Shown here: one piece after another, positions 8,479 to 17,066 of the stretch | Numbering within the stretch: position 1 is the stretch's first letter | How the letters are laid out: each line of letters opens with the position of its first letter | Source: Cellulomonas sp. | Lineage (GTDB): Bacteria; Actinomycetota; Actinomycetes; Actinomycetales; Cellulomonadaceae | Assembly (NCBI RefSeq): GCF_017744555.1 | Contig: NZ_JAGIBD010000011.1 | Span: 55,806 to 119,805, forward strand | DNA length: 64,000 bases | Reading direction: 5' to 3' | Notes under the pieces: model-generated | Told to the model about the DNA's origin: nothing | The model's database searches: none | What the model saw: only the letters and a program-made list of their open reading frames with translations | Program-made: the position numbers and the translations under genes

Positions 8479-9819
8479 CTAGTCGCCCAGCAGCAGCGTC
8501 CCGGTCGGCACCGCGGCCTCGTCGGCCGACAGCCGCCGCGCCCCCCGCGGCAGCTCGTCCCGCGAGGCGCGGTGCCGATCGCGCGCCCGGGCCACGCCGG
8601 ACGGCCCCGTCCAGCCCTGGTCCACGACGCCGTCCGCGACGAGCGGCACGTGCAGGGCGCGCAGCTCCTCCCCGCCGGACGTCCACCCGCGGACCCGCTC
8701 GTCGGGTCCCGTGACCAGGACCTCCTCGACGGCCCGCCCGTCGCCGTCCCGCCGCCGCGCCGCCGCCTTGCGGCCCCCGACGCTCGTCTTCGACCGGGAC
8801 GCCTTCGCGACCGGCTCGAGCGCCCCGTCGGCTCCCTCGCGCGCGACGAGCTTGTAGACCATCCCGCACGTCGGGGCGCCCGACCCCGTGACGACCGACG
8901 TGCCCACCCCGTACGAGTCGACCGGAGCCGCGGCCAGCGCGGCGATCGCGTACTCGTCCAGGTCGGACGTCACCGTGATCTTCGTCCGGTGCGCGCCCGC
9001 CGCGTCCAGCTGCGCCCGGACCTCCTGCGCGAGCACGCCGAGGTCGCCCGAGTCGAGCCGGACGGCCCCCAGCCCCGTGCCGGCGACCGCGAGCGCGTTC
9101 TCGACACCCCGCCGCACGTCGTAGGTGTCGACCAGCAGCGTCGTCCCGGTGCCTAGCGCGTCGACCTGCGCGGCGAACGCGCTGCGCTCGTCGTCGTGCA
9201 GGAGCGTGAACGCGTGGGCGGCCGTCCCGATCGTCGTGAGGCCGTACCGCCGGCCGGCCTCGAGGTTCGACGTGCCCGCGAACCCGGCGACGACGGCGGC
9301 ACGCGCGGCCGCGACGGCCGCCTCCTCGTGCGCGCGTCTCGACCCCATCTCGAGGCACGGCCGGTCGACGGCGGCGCTCGTCATGCGGGACGCCGCGGAG
9401 GCGACGGCGGAGTCGTAGTTGAGCACCGACAGCACGAGCGTCTCGAGCAGCACGGCCTCCGCGAACGTCCCCTCGACGACGAGCACGGGCGACGACGGGA
9501 AGAACACCTCGCCCTCGGCGTACCCGACCATCGAGCCGGTGAACCTGTACCCGGCCAGGAAGTCGAGGGTCGCGTCGTCGACGACCCGCGCCTCGGCGAG
9601 CCAGTCGAGCTCGGCCGTCGAGAACCGGAACGACTCCAGCAGCTCCAGGAGCCGGCCCGTGCCGGCCAGCACCCCGTACCGACGGCCCGGCGGGAGCCGC
9701 CGCGTGAACACCTCGAACACGCACCGCCGGTCCGCGGTGCCGTCCCGCAGGGCCGCCTCCACCATCGTGAGCTCGTAGCGGTCCGTGAGGAGCGCGCTGC
9801 TCCTGGCCTGCTCGTTCAT
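8479..9819 (-). CDS. pncB: Nicotinate phosphoribosyltransferase
   Basis: A 446-residue enzyme that makes nicotinate mononucleotide from nicotinate and PRPP in NAD salvage. Family features are [15 protein letters not shown] at the N-terminus, [19 protein letters not shown], the [16 protein letters not shown] stretch and the VRLDSGDL phosphate-binding motif. Length matches the actinobacterial PncB2 type. The start is set by an ATG with a -10 hexamer 7 nt upstream. It diverges from clpS, with both promoters inside 87 bp. Confidence 0.9.
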   Translation of the reverse strand: MNEQARSSALLTDRYELTMVEAALRDGTADRRCVFEVFTRRLPPGRRYGVLAGTGRLLELLESFRFSTAELDWLAEARVVDDATLDFLAGYRFTGSMVGYAEGEVFFPSSPVLVVEGTFAEAVLLETLVLSVLNYDSAVASAASRMTSAAVDRPCLEMGSRRAHEEAAVAAARAAVVAGFAGTSNLEAGRRYGLTTIGTAAHAFTLLHDDERSAFAAQVDALGTGTTLLVDTYDVRRGVENALAVAGTGLGAVRLDSGDLGVLAQEVRAQLDAAGAHRTKITVTSDLDEYAIAALAAAPVDSYGVGTSVVTGSGAPTCGMVYKLVAREGADGALEPVAKASRSKTSVGGRKAAARRRDGDGRAVEEVLVTGPDERVRGWTSGGEELRALHVPLVADGVVDQGWTGPSGVARARDRHRASRDELPRGARRLSADEAAVPTGTLLLGD

Positions 9820-9826
9820 AGTCGCC

Positions 9827-9832
9827 AACGTA
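9827..9832 (-). promoter_or_regulatory. -10 TACGTT, leaderless start of pncB
   Basis: On the minus strand TACGTT is followed by 7 nt and the pncB ATG, with no Shine-Dalgarno sequence. Confidence 0.6.
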
Positions 9833-9893
9833 GGGGCGCGGCCCGGGGTGCGCACGCACGTGCGCCGAGCGGAACGACGTGGCCGGACGCACC

Positions 9894-9899
9894 TACAGT
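9894..9899 (+). promoter_or_regulatory. -10 TACAGT, leaderless start of clpS
   Basis: TACAGT ends 7 nt before the GTG at 9907. This selects that codon over the GTGs at 9901 and 9913. Confidence 0.6.
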
Positions 9900-9906
9900 G
9901 GTGGGC

Positions 9907-10200
9907 GTGCCAGTGCAGACCGCACCCGACGAACGGGTCGAGACCGTCGAGGAGACCTCGCTCGGCGACCCGTGGGTCACGATCGTCTGGAACGACCCCG
10001 TGAACCTCATGAGCTACGTGACGTACGTGTTCGAGACGTACTTCGGCCACCCGCACGCGACCGCCGAGAAGCTCATGCGGCAGGTCCACGAGGAGGGTCG
10101 CGCGGTCGTGTCGACGGGCCTGCTCGAGTCCATGGAGGTCGACGTGCAGGCGATGCATGGGTTCGGCCTGTGGGCGACGCTGCAGCGCAGCGGGCAGTGA
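9907..10200 (+). CDS. clpS: ATP-dependent Clp protease adaptor ClpS
   Basis: A 97-residue N-degron adaptor that hands N-end-rule substrates to ClpC/ClpP. The ClpS core is clear: [25 protein letters not shown], then [21 protein letters not shown]. The Asp and Asn of the NDPVN loop line the degron pocket. The GTG start is chosen from promoter spacing. Its stop overlaps the next start (TGATG), forming a clpS-DUF2017 unit seen across actinobacteria. Confidence 0.93.
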   Translation: MPVQTAPDERVETVEETSLGDPWVTIVWNDPVNLMSYVTYVFETYFGHPHATAEKLMRQVHEEGRAVVSTGLLESMEVDVQAMHGFGLWATLQRSGQ

Positions 10201-10901
10201 TGCACGGGTTCAAGGCCCGGCAGGGCCGGTTCGTGGCGCGCGTCGACGAGGGCGAGCGGGCGGTCGTGGCGTCCGTCGTCGCGGACGTCCTCGAGCTGCT
10301 CGGTGCTCCGCGCCCCGGCGAGGAGCCCATCGCCGCCGACCGGGCGGCGACCGCGACCGGGCCCGACGAGCCGAGCGACCTGCCGCACCTGCGGACCGAC
10401 ACGCCCGCGCCGCCCGACGACCCGGCCGTCATGCGCCTCCTGCCCGACGCCTCGCGCGACGACCCGTCGCTCGCCGCGGAGTTCCGCCGGCTCACCGAGG
10501 ACGACCTGCGTGCGCAGAAGATCGACCGCCTGGAGCGTCTGTGGCAGTCGCTCACGGCGCCGGGCGGCGGCCGGCGGCACGACGAGCTCGTCGTGGCGGC
10601 CCAGGACGCACCCGCGTTCGCCGCCGCCCTCACCGACGTGCGCTTGGTGCTCGCGGAACGCCTCGACGTCCACACCGACGCCGAGGCCGACGCGATGTAC
10701 GCCGTGCTCGGCGAGCCGCCGCCGTCGTCGCCCGCCGCGCGGGGCGACCACGAGACGCGCCGCTACCTCGTGTCGGTGTACGGCGCGCTCACCTGGCTGC
10801 AGGAGTCGCTCGTCGTCCTCATGCTCGCGGACGCCCGCCGCCGACACCCGGACACCTCCGCCGGGACCGACGGCACGGGCGACGTCGCCGGCAGCGGTTA
10901 G
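10200..10901 (+). CDS. DUF2017 family protein
   Basis: A 233-residue soluble protein of the actinobacterial family routinely coded after clpS. It starts [20 protein letters not shown], has an acidic, Pro-rich middle, and ends in a helical region with [17 protein letters not shown]. Function is unknown; the clpS coupling suggests a link to protein turnover. Its TAG stop lies inside the -10 hexamer of the murI promoter. Confidence 0.83.
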   Translation: MHGFKARQGRFVARVDEGERAVVASVVADVLELLGAPRPGEEPIAADRAATATGPDEPSDLPHLRTDTPAPPDDPAVMRLLPDASRDDPSLAAEFRRLTEDDLRAQKIDRLERLWQSLTAPGGGRRHDELVVAAQDAPAFAAALTDVRLVLAERLDVHTDAEADAMYAVLGEPPPSSPAARGDHETRRYLVSVYGALTWLQESLVVLMLADARRRHPDTSAGTDGTGDVAGSG

Positions 10902-10904
10902 GCT
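10899..10904 (+). promoter_or_regulatory. -10 TAGGCT, leaderless start of murI
   Basis: TAGGCT ends 7 nt before the murI GTG and contains the stop codon of the preceding gene, so murI can be transcribed separately from clpS-DUF2017. Confidence 0.6.
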
Positions 10905-10911
10905 CGGCGGC

Positions 10912-11727
10912 GTGAACGACGCCCCCATCGGCATCTTCGACTCCGGCGTCGGTGGTCTCACCGTGGCGCGTGCGGTCCTGGACCAGCTGCCGCACGAGTC
11001 GACGCTCTACATCGGTGACACGCTCAACACCCCGTACGGCAGCAAGCCGCTCGCGGCCGTCCGTGCGCATGCGCTCGAGGTCATGGACGACCTCGTCGAC
11101 GCAGGCGTGAAGCTGCTCGTCATCGCGTGCAACACCGCGTCGTCGGCGATGCTGCGCGACGCGCGCGAGCGGTACACGCTGCGCCGCGGGATCCCCGTGG
11201 TGGAGGTGATCCTGCCCGCCGCGCGTCGGGCCGTCGCCGCGACGCGCTCCGGCCGCATCGGCGTCATCGCGACGAAGTCGACGGTCGAGAGCCGGTCGTA
11301 CGACGACGCGTTCGCGGTCGCCCCGGGCATCGAGCTCACGACGCAGGCCTGCCCGCGGTTCGTCGAGTACGTCGAGAAGGGCATCACGTCCGGCCCCGAC
11401 GTGCTCGCGCTCGCCCGCGAGTACCTCGAGCCCGTGCGGGCCGCGGGTGTCGACACGCTCGTGCTCGGCTGTACCCACTACCCGCTGCTCACCGGGGCGA
11501 TCTCGTACGTCATGGGGGAGGAGGTCACGCTCGTGTCGAGCGCCGAGGAGACCGCGAAGGACGTCTACCGCACGCTCGTCGCGCACCAGCTGGAGCGCGA
11601 CCCCGCAGCCGGGCCCCCGACCCACCGGTTCCTCGCGACGGGCGACCCCGACGCGTTCCACGCGCTCGCGCGCCGGTTCCTCGGTCCCGAGGTCGGCGCG
11701 GTCGAACCCGCCGGGTCGCTGCGATGA
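10912..11727 (+). CDS. murI: Glutamate racemase
   Basis: A 271-residue enzyme that supplies D-glutamate for peptidoglycan. Both catalytic cysteines are in place: Cys73 in IACNTASS and Cys187 in LGCTHYPLL. The N-terminal [16 protein letters not shown] loop and the [11 protein letters not shown] segment are typical. It overlaps the MBL hydrolase by 4 nt (ATGA). Confidence 0.95.
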   Translation: MNDAPIGIFDSGVGGLTVARAVLDQLPHESTLYIGDTLNTPYGSKPLAAVRAHALEVMDDLVDAGVKLLVIACNTASSAMLRDARERYTLRRGIPVVEVILPAARRAVAATRSGRIGVIATKSTVESRSYDDAFAVAPGIELTTQACPRFVEYVEKGITSGPDVLALAREYLEPVRAAGVDTLVLGCTHYPLLTGAISYVMGEEVTLVSSAEETAKDVYRTLVAHQLERDPAAGPPTHRFLATGDPDAFHALARRFLGPEVGAVEPAGSLR

Positions 11728-12512
11728 GGCTCGTCGTGCTCGGCTGCGCGGGGTCGTTCCCCGGTCCGGACTCCGCGTCCTCCGGGTACCTCGTGCAGGC
11801 GGACGACGCGTCGGGTCGGACGTGGACGGTGCTGCTGGACCTCGGCAACGGCGCGCTCGGCCCGCTGCAGCGTTACGGCGACCCGACCGCGCTCGACGCC
11901 ATCGGGCTGTCCCACCTGCACGCCGACCACATCGCCGACATGATCGTGCTCAACGTGCTGCGCCGGTACCGCCCCGAAGGGCCGTGCGAGCCGGTCGCCG
12001 TGTACGGCCCCGCGGGCACCGCCGAGCGGCTCGCGACCATGGCCGGCAAGGACCCCGCGACCGACGTCGGCGGCCAGTTCGACGTGCGGCAGTGGGACCC
12101 GTCCGCGCCCGTCGTCGTCGGGCCGCTGACCTTGACCCCCGTGCCCGTCGAGCACCCCCTGCCGGCCTACGGCGTCCGGGTGACCGGGCCGTCCGACGGG
12201 GACCCGTCGCGCACCGTCACGCTCGCGTACAGCGGCGACACCGACGAGTGCCCCGGGCTCGACGCGCTCGCCACCGGCGCCGACCTGCTGCTGTGCGAGG
12301 CCGCGTACGTCGAGGGCCGCGACGACGCGTGGCACGGCATCCACCTCACCGGGCGGCGGGCCGGCCAGGCCGCGGCCCGCGGGGCGGCCGGGCGGCTCGT
12401 GCTCACGCACATCCCCGCGTGGAACGACCCGTCCGTGGCGGTCACGGAGGCGCGGGGTGCGTACGACGGGCCCGTCGAGCTCGCCGTGCCGGGCGCCGTG
12501 CACGTGCTCTGA
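11724..12512 (+). CDS. MBL-fold metallo-hydrolase (RNase Z-like)
   Basis: A 262-residue metallo-beta-lactamase-fold protein with the zinc motif HLHADH (His64, His66, Asp68, His69), a later Asp in YSGDTDE and His in LTHIPAWN. The layout resembles RNase Z/cyclic-phosphodiesterase relatives, but the exosite arm of true tRNase Z is not evident. Position between murI and rph, an RNA 3'-end enzyme, makes RNA or cyclic-nucleotide chemistry plausible but unproved. Confidence 0.82.
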   Translation: MRLVVLGCAGSFPGPDSASSGYLVQADDASGRTWTVLLDLGNGALGPLQRYGDPTALDAIGLSHLHADHIADMIVLNVLRRYRPEGPCEPVAVYGPAGTAERLATMAGKDPATDVGGQFDVRQWDPSAPVVVGPLTLTPVPVEHPLPAYGVRVTGPSDGDPSRTVTLAYSGDTDECPGLDALATGADLLLCEAAYVEGRDDAWHGIHLTGRRAGQAAARGAAGRLVLTHIPAWNDPSVAVTEARGAYDGPVELAVPGAVHVL

Positions 12513-12551
12513 CCGACCTGGACCGCGAGCCGGGCTGTCGGCCCCCGCGGT

Positions 12552-12557
12552 TAGGCT
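12552..12557 (+). promoter_or_regulatory. -10 TAGGCT, leaderless start of rph
   Basis: TAGGCT, then 7 nt, then the rph ATG at 12565; there is no ribosome site. Confidence 0.6.
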
Positions 12558-12564
12558 CGTCCGC

Positions 12565-13347
12565 ATGACTGCCACCACCCCCGTGCTGCGCGCCGACGGT
12601 CGTCGGCCCGACGAGCTGCGCCCCGTGACGATCACCCGCCGGTTCCTCGAGGCGGGGGAGGGCAGCGTGCTCGTCGAGTTCGGCGGCACCAAGGTGCTGT
12701 GCGTCGCGTCGTTCACCGAGGGCGTGCCGCGCTGGCGCAAGGGGTCGGGCGAGGGCTGGGTGACCGCCGAGTACTCGATGCTGCCGCGGGCCACGTCGAG
12801 CCGGTCGGACCGCGAGTCGATCAAGGGCCGCGTGGGTGGCCGGACGCACGAGATCTCCCGCCTGGTCGGTCGCTCGCTGCGCGCGATCATCGACGTCGCG
12901 CAGCTCGGCGAGAACACGATCGTGCTGGACTGCGACGTGCTGCAGGCCGACGGCGGCACGCGCACCGCGGCGATCACGGGCGCGTACGTGGCGCTCGCGG
13001 ACGCGGTCGCGTGGGCCACCGAGAAGCGCCTCGTGCCGAAGGGGCGCACCGTCCTCAAGGACTCCGTCGCGGCGGTGAGCGTCGGCATCATCGACGGCGT
13101 CCCCATGCTCGACCTGCCGTACGTCGAGGACGTGCGCGCCGAGACGGACATGAACGTCGTCGTCACCGGGTCGGGTGCCTTCGTCGAGGTGCAGGGCACG
13201 GCCGAGCACGCGCCGTTCGACCGGGCCGAGCTCGACGTGCTGCTCGACCTCGCCGTTGCCGGGACCGACCGGCTCGCCGCCATCCAGGCCGCGGTGCTCG
13301 CCGCGCCGCCCGCGGACGGCTCGGCGACGCGCGTCACGCTCGCGTGA
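12565..13347 (+). CDS. rph: Ribonuclease PH
   Basis: A 260-residue phosphorolytic 3'-exonuclease for tRNA trimming. Hallmarks are [14 protein letters not shown] near the N-terminus, [16 protein letters not shown], the [30 protein letters not shown] RNA/phosphate-binding region, and [24 protein letters not shown]. Length is normal. The stop overlaps the rdgB start (GTGA). Confidence 0.95.
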   Translation: MTATTPVLRADGRRPDELRPVTITRRFLEAGEGSVLVEFGGTKVLCVASFTEGVPRWRKGSGEGWVTAEYSMLPRATSSRSDRESIKGRVGGRTHEISRLVGRSLRAIIDVAQLGENTIVLDCDVLQADGGTRTAAITGAYVALADAVAWATEKRLVPKGRTVLKDSVAAVSVGIIDGVPMLDLPYVEDVRAETDMNVVVTGSGAFVEVQGTAEHAPFDRAELDVLLDLAVAGTDRLAAIQAAVLAAPPADGSATRVTLA

Positions 13348-13982
13348 GCGCCGCCGTGACCGTGCCCGCCGGCGTGCGGCTCGTCCTCGCGACCCACAAC
13401 GCCCACAAGGTCGGCGAGCTGCGCGCCATCCTCGCGCCCGCACTGCCCGGACTCGACGCGGCGGCCGTGGTCGGCGCGCGCGACGTGGGCGCGCCCGAGC
13501 CGGTCGAGGACGGCGTGACGTTCGCCGAGAACGCGCTCATCAAGGCGCGTGCGCTGGCCGCCTTCACGGGCCTGCCCGCGGTGGCGGACGACTCGGGGCT
13601 CAGCGTCGACGTGCTCGGCGGCGCGCCCGGCATCTTCTCGGCGCGGTGGGCGGGGCGGCACGGCGACGACCAGGCGAACCTCGACCTGCTGCTCGCGCAG
13701 CTCGCCGACATCGCCCCCGAGCACCGGGGCGCGCGGTTCGTGTGCGCGGCGGCGCTCGTGACGCCCGACGGGTTCGAGCACGTCGAGACGGGCGCGCTCG
13801 TCGGGACGCTCGCGACGAGCCCGCGCGGTGCGCACGGCTTCGGGTACGACCCGGTGCTCGTGCCGCTCGGCGAGTCCCGGACGTGCGCGGAGCTGGCCCC
13901 CGAGGAGAAGAACGCGATCAGCCACCGCGGGCAGGCGTTCCGCGCGCTCGTGCCGGCGGTGGTGCGGGCGCTCGGCGGATGA
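13344..13982 (+). CDS. rdgB: Non-canonical purine NTP pyrophosphatase (RdgB/HAM1)
   Basis: A 212-residue house-cleaning enzyme that hydrolyses ITP, XTP and their deoxy forms. Motifs are [47 protein letters not shown] and [14 protein letters not shown], which carry the base-recognition and Mg-binding residues. Translationally coupled to rph, a common actinobacterial arrangement. Confidence 0.94.
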   Translation: MSAAVTVPAGVRLVLATHNAHKVGELRAILAPALPGLDAAAVVGARDVGAPEPVEDGVTFAENALIKARALAAFTGLPAVADDSGLSVDVLGGAPGIFSARWAGRHGDDQANLDLLLAQLADIAPEHRGARFVCAAALVTPDGFEHVETGALVGTLATSPRGAHGFGYDPVLVPLGESRTCAELAPEEKNAISHRGQAFRALVPAVVRALGG

Positions 13983-13988
13983 CGGCTC

Positions 13989-15758
13989 GTGGCTGACGCG
14001 GGCGCGGCGGACGTCCAGCTGGTCGCCGATGGTGTGACGTTCGGCTATCCGGGGCACCCCGTGCTCGACGCGGTCGACCTGGTCGTGTCGGCCGGGGACA
14101 GGATCGGCCTGGTCGGCGAGAACGGCGCGGGCAAGACGACGCTGCTCAAGGTGCTCGCGGGCGACCTCGTGCCGTCGCGGGGCAGCGTGCGGCGGGTCGG
14201 GTCCCTCGCGGTCGTCGACCAGGAGCTCGACGTCAGCGGGGACGAGACGATCGGGTCGATGGTCGCGGGTGCGCTGTCGACGGTCCGGGCGGCGTCCGAG
14301 GCGCTCGCCTCCGCGGTCGACGAGTTCGACCACGAGTCCGGGGACCTCGCCGCGCTCGGTGCCGCGATGCACCGCTACGAGCACCTGGCCGCCTGGGACG
14401 CCGACCGGCGGATCGACGAGGCGCTGACCCGGTTCGGCGCCCCGCGCGACCACGACCGCCGGCTCGCGGAGCTCAGCGTGGGGGAGCGGTACCGCGTCCG
14501 GCTCGCGTGCAGGCTGGGGGAGCGGGCGGACCTGCTGTTGCTCGACGAGCCGACGAACCACCTCGACGCTGCGGGCATCGAGCACCTCACCGTGCAGCTG
14601 CAGCGCTGGCCGGGCGCGCTCGTCATCGTCACGCACGACCGCCGGCTGCTCGACGACGTCATGACCGCGATCCTCGACCTCGACCCGGCGATGGACGGCC
14701 GCCCCGCGCTGTACGGGGCGACGCGCTACGCCGACTACCGGTTCGCGAAGGACCAGATGCTGCGCCGCTGGCGGGCCCGCTACCGCGCGGAGCGCAAGCG
14801 TGCGCTGCAGCTCGCCGAGCGGCTCGACCAGGCGTACGAGGGGCTGTCCGACGAGTGGCGACCGCCGAAGGGGTCGAACGCGCACCGCCGGGCCACGCGT
14901 GCGCGGATCCACGTGAAGGCCGCGGACCGGCTCGTCGAGCGCCTCGAGGCCCAGGCCGTCGAGGTGCCCGTGCCGCCGCTCGCGCTCTCGTTCCCGGACC
15001 TGCCGTCGATCCCGCGGCACGCAGGCGTGCAGGACCCGGACCGTCCGTCGCGCGACGACGACCCGGACACGGCTGCGCCGCAGGTCAGGGGCCCGCTGCT
15101 GGAGGTGCGGGCGCCACGTGTCGGGACGCGGCTCGACCTGCCCGGGGTCCGGATCGACGTGCCGCCGTGCGGGCGGTTGCTCGTGACCGGGCCGAACGGC
15201 TCGGGCAAGTCGACGCTCGTCGCGGCGCTCGCCGGGCGCCTGCCCCTCGACCGCGGCACGCGGACGCTCGCGGCGGGCGTGCGGCTCGGCGTGCTGATGC
15301 AGGAGGGACCGACGGAGCACGCTCGCGACGCGGGACGGATGGACCCCGACGCGCCCGAGAACCTCGCGCGGGCGCTCTCGAGCAGCCCCGGGGTCGCACC
15401 GCCGGTGTCTGCCTTCGACGCGTACGCCCGTCACGCGCTCGACCTGCTCCACGGCGGTCTGCTCGACCCCGACGAGCTCGTCCCCGTCGCGGCGCTCGGC
15501 CTGCTCACGGAGGAGGACCTCGACCGGCCCCTGCGCGACCTGTCCGTGGGTCAGCGACGACGGTTCGACCTGGCGTGTGCGCTGCTGGCCGCGCCGCACG
15601 TGCTGATCCTCGACGAACCGACGAACCACCTGTCGGTTGGGCTGGTCGACGAGCTCACGGAGGCGCTCCGGCTCACGTCCGCGGCCGTCGTCGTCGCGAC
15701 GCACGACCGCAAGATGCGCGCCGACCTGGCCGACTGGCCGGAGCTGACGCTCGCCTGA
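13989..15758 (+). CDS. ABC-F family ATPase
   Basis: A 589-residue soluble protein with two ABC domains and no membrane segments. Domain 1 has GENGAGKTT, signature LSVGER and DEPTNHLDA; domain 2 has GPNGSGKST, signature LSVGQR and DEPTNHLS. A basic helical linker lies between them (about residues 255-330). ABC-F proteins act on ribosomes; some confer antibiotic protection. Both signatures read LSVG rather than the usual LSGG, and domain 2 has an insertion before its signature, so it is not one of the four standard housekeeping types by eye. It begins 6 nt after rdgB. Confidence 0.85.
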   Translation: MADAGAADVQLVADGVTFGYPGHPVLDAVDLVVSAGDRIGLVGENGAGKTTLLKVLAGDLVPSRGSVRRVGSLAVVDQELDVSGDETIGSMVAGALSTVRAASEALASAVDEFDHESGDLAALGAAMHRYEHLAAWDADRRIDEALTRFGAPRDHDRRLAELSVGERYRVRLACRLGERADLLLLDEPTNHLDAAGIEHLTVQLQRWPGALVIVTHDRRLLDDVMTAILDLDPAMDGRPALYGATRYADYRFAKDQMLRRWRARYRAERKRALQLAERLDQAYEGLSDEWRPPKGSNAHRRATRARIHVKAADRLVERLEAQAVEVPVPPLALSFPDLPSIPRHAGVQDPDRPSRDDDPDTAAPQVRGPLLEVRAPRVGTRLDLPGVRIDVPPCGRLLVTGPNGSGKSTLVAALAGRLPLDRGTRTLAAGVRLGVLMQEGPTEHARDAGRMDPDAPENLARALSSSPGVAPPVSAFDAYARHALDLLHGGLLDPDELVPVAALGLLTEEDLDRPLRDLSVGQRRRFDLACALLAAPHVLILDEPTNHLSVGLVDELTEALRLTSAAVVVATHDRKMRADLADWPELTLA

Positions 15759-15765
15759 AGGCAGG

Positions 15766-16320
15766 TCAGGGCAGCCGGCCGACGTGCCCCATCGCCTGCC
15801 GGAGCAGCAGGCCCTGGCCGCCGTTCATCTCGACCTGGACCTGCTCGGCGCAGGCCTCCTCGGGCGTCATCCACGCGAGGTCGATGGCGTCCTGCTGCGG
15901 CCGGCAGTCGCCGAGCACGGGCACCACGTACGCGAGCGAGACGGCGTGCTGGCGCGGGTCGTGGTACGGGGTGACGCCGGGGGTCGGGAAGTACTCGGCG
16001 ACGGTGAACGGCTGCGGCGACGAAGGGATCTGGGGGAGCGCGACGGGTCCGAGGTCCTTCTCGACGTGCCGGACGAGCGCATCGCGGACCCGCTCGTGGT
16101 ACATGACGCGCCCGGAGACCAGCGCGCGGGACATGACGCCCTCGGGCGTCACGCGCAGCAGCAGCCCGACGGCGACCACGTCGCCCGAGTCGTCGACGCG
16201 GACGGGCACGGCGTCCACGTACAGGATCGGGAGCTGGCGCCGCACGGCGCCGATCTGCTCGGGGCTGAGCCAGCCGGCGGGACGCTCGGGGCCGGAGGGG
16301 AAGTCGGCGGTCTCGGTCAC
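15766..16320 (-). CDS. DUF4916 (degenerate NUDIX-like) protein
   Basis: A 184-residue protein with a NUDIX-like fold pattern: PILYVDAVPVRVDDSGDVVAVGLLLRVTPEG, a GRVMYHERVRDALVRHVEKDLG segment where the NUDIX box would be, and a late SLAYVVPVLGD strand with an EA-rich end. The box lacks the canonical REUXEE glutamates, so pyrophosphohydrolase activity is doubtful. Convergent with the ABC-F gene, 7 nt apart. Confidence 0.72.
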   Translation of the reverse strand: MTETADFPSGPERPAGWLSPEQIGAVRRQLPILYVDAVPVRVDDSGDVVAVGLLLRVTPEGVMSRALVSGRVMYHERVRDALVRHVEKDLGPVALPQIPSSPQPFTVAEYFPTPGVTPYHDPRQHAVSLAYVVPVLGDCRPQQDAIDLAWMTPEEACAEQVQVEMNGGQGLLLRQAMGHVGRLP

Positions 16321-16437
16321 CGTGCAGTTCTACCCCGCACCCGGCGCGCGCCGGTAACGGGCGCGCGGGCGAGCCAGGGGAATAGTCACGGGCGGCGTGA
16401 CGCTCTACCACGCGACACTCATCACGGGAGGTATGAC

Positions 16438-16803
16438 GTGGCCACCACGACCCTGACCGCCGAGACCATCGGTCAGACCATCAAGGACAACGAGATCGTG
16501 CTCGTCGACTTCTGGGCGGAGTGGTGCGGTCCGTGCCAGCGCTTCGGCCCGGTGTTCGAGGCGTCCTCGCAGGAGCACCCCGACGTCGTGCACGCCAAGG
16601 TCGACACCGAGGCGGAGCAGGCGCTCGCGCAGGAGCTGCAGATCTTCTCGATCCCGACCCTGATGGCGTTCCGCGACGGCATCCTCGTGTTCAACCAGGC
16701 CGGTGCGCTGCCCGCGCCCGCGCTGGAGCAGGTCGTCAACGCCGTCAAGGGTCTGGACATGGACGAGGTGCGCGAGAAGATCGCCGCCTCCACGTCCGAG
16801 TAG
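16438..16803 (+). CDS. Thioredoxin
   Basis: A 121-residue thioredoxin with the active site WCGPC in the frame VLVDFWAEWCGPCQRFGPVFE, and the cis-Pro in FSIPTLMAFRDG. The GTG start follows GGGAGGT. It has no signal peptide, so it is cytosolic. A strong terminator follows. Confidence 0.92.
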   Translation: MATTTLTAETIGQTIKDNEIVLVDFWAEWCGPCQRFGPVFEASSQEHPDVVHAKVDTEAEQALAQELQIFSIPTLMAFRDGILVFNQAGALPAPALEQVVNAVKGLDMDEVREKIAASTSE

Positions 16804-16831
16804 CGCTCGGGCGTTTGACACGAGTCACCTC

Positions 16832-16873
16832 CAAAGGGAGCCGGTCGTTCACACGAGTCACCGGCTCCCTTTG
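16832..16873 (+). terminator. Terminator after thioredoxin gene
   Basis: Perfect 13-bp arms 16832-16844 and 16861-16873 enclose a 16-nt loop. An 11-bp direct repeat CACGAGTCACC (16819-16829 and 16852-16862) spans the hairpin. Confidence 0.75.
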
Positions 16874-16899
16874 TGTTGAGTTTGCATAAACTTCACACA
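16872..16899. promoter_or_regulatory. 28-bp imperfect dyad, candidate operator upstream of GH81 gene
   Basis: Ten of fourteen positions pair: outer arms TGTGT/ACACA and inner arms AGTTT/AAACT around GCAT. It lies in an AT-rich island unusual for this genome. Binding by a LacI-type or other sugar regulator is an inference. Confidence 0.45.
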
Positions 16900-16914
16900 C
16901 GTGGTTAACGTGGC

Positions 16915-16930
16915 TGTGATCTCCCTCACA
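16915..16930. promoter_or_regulatory. CRP/GlxR-like binding site
   Basis: TGTGATCTCCCTCACA matches the TGTGA-N6-TCACA consensus of cAMP-receptor-type regulators with no mismatch in the half-sites. It lies 137 nt before the glucanase start. Catabolite control of glucanase expression is the expected role. Confidence 0.65.
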
Positions 16931-17066
16931 GCAGCACGTCCAATGGGGGCCGTGCGGGGGGAGGTCCGCGGAGGCAGACCGCGTCGGCGTGGTCTCCGCG
17001 ACTTCGCAGCTCGCCGCCGCCCTCACCGCCGAGACGGTCGCCGCTGCCCTTTGGGGGCCACTCACC

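Noticed and set aside
11565..15704. A long minus-strand open frame across murI to ABC-F
   Set aside because: It is antisense to six recognised genes and its composition is the mirror of their codons (Arg/His/Val-rich).
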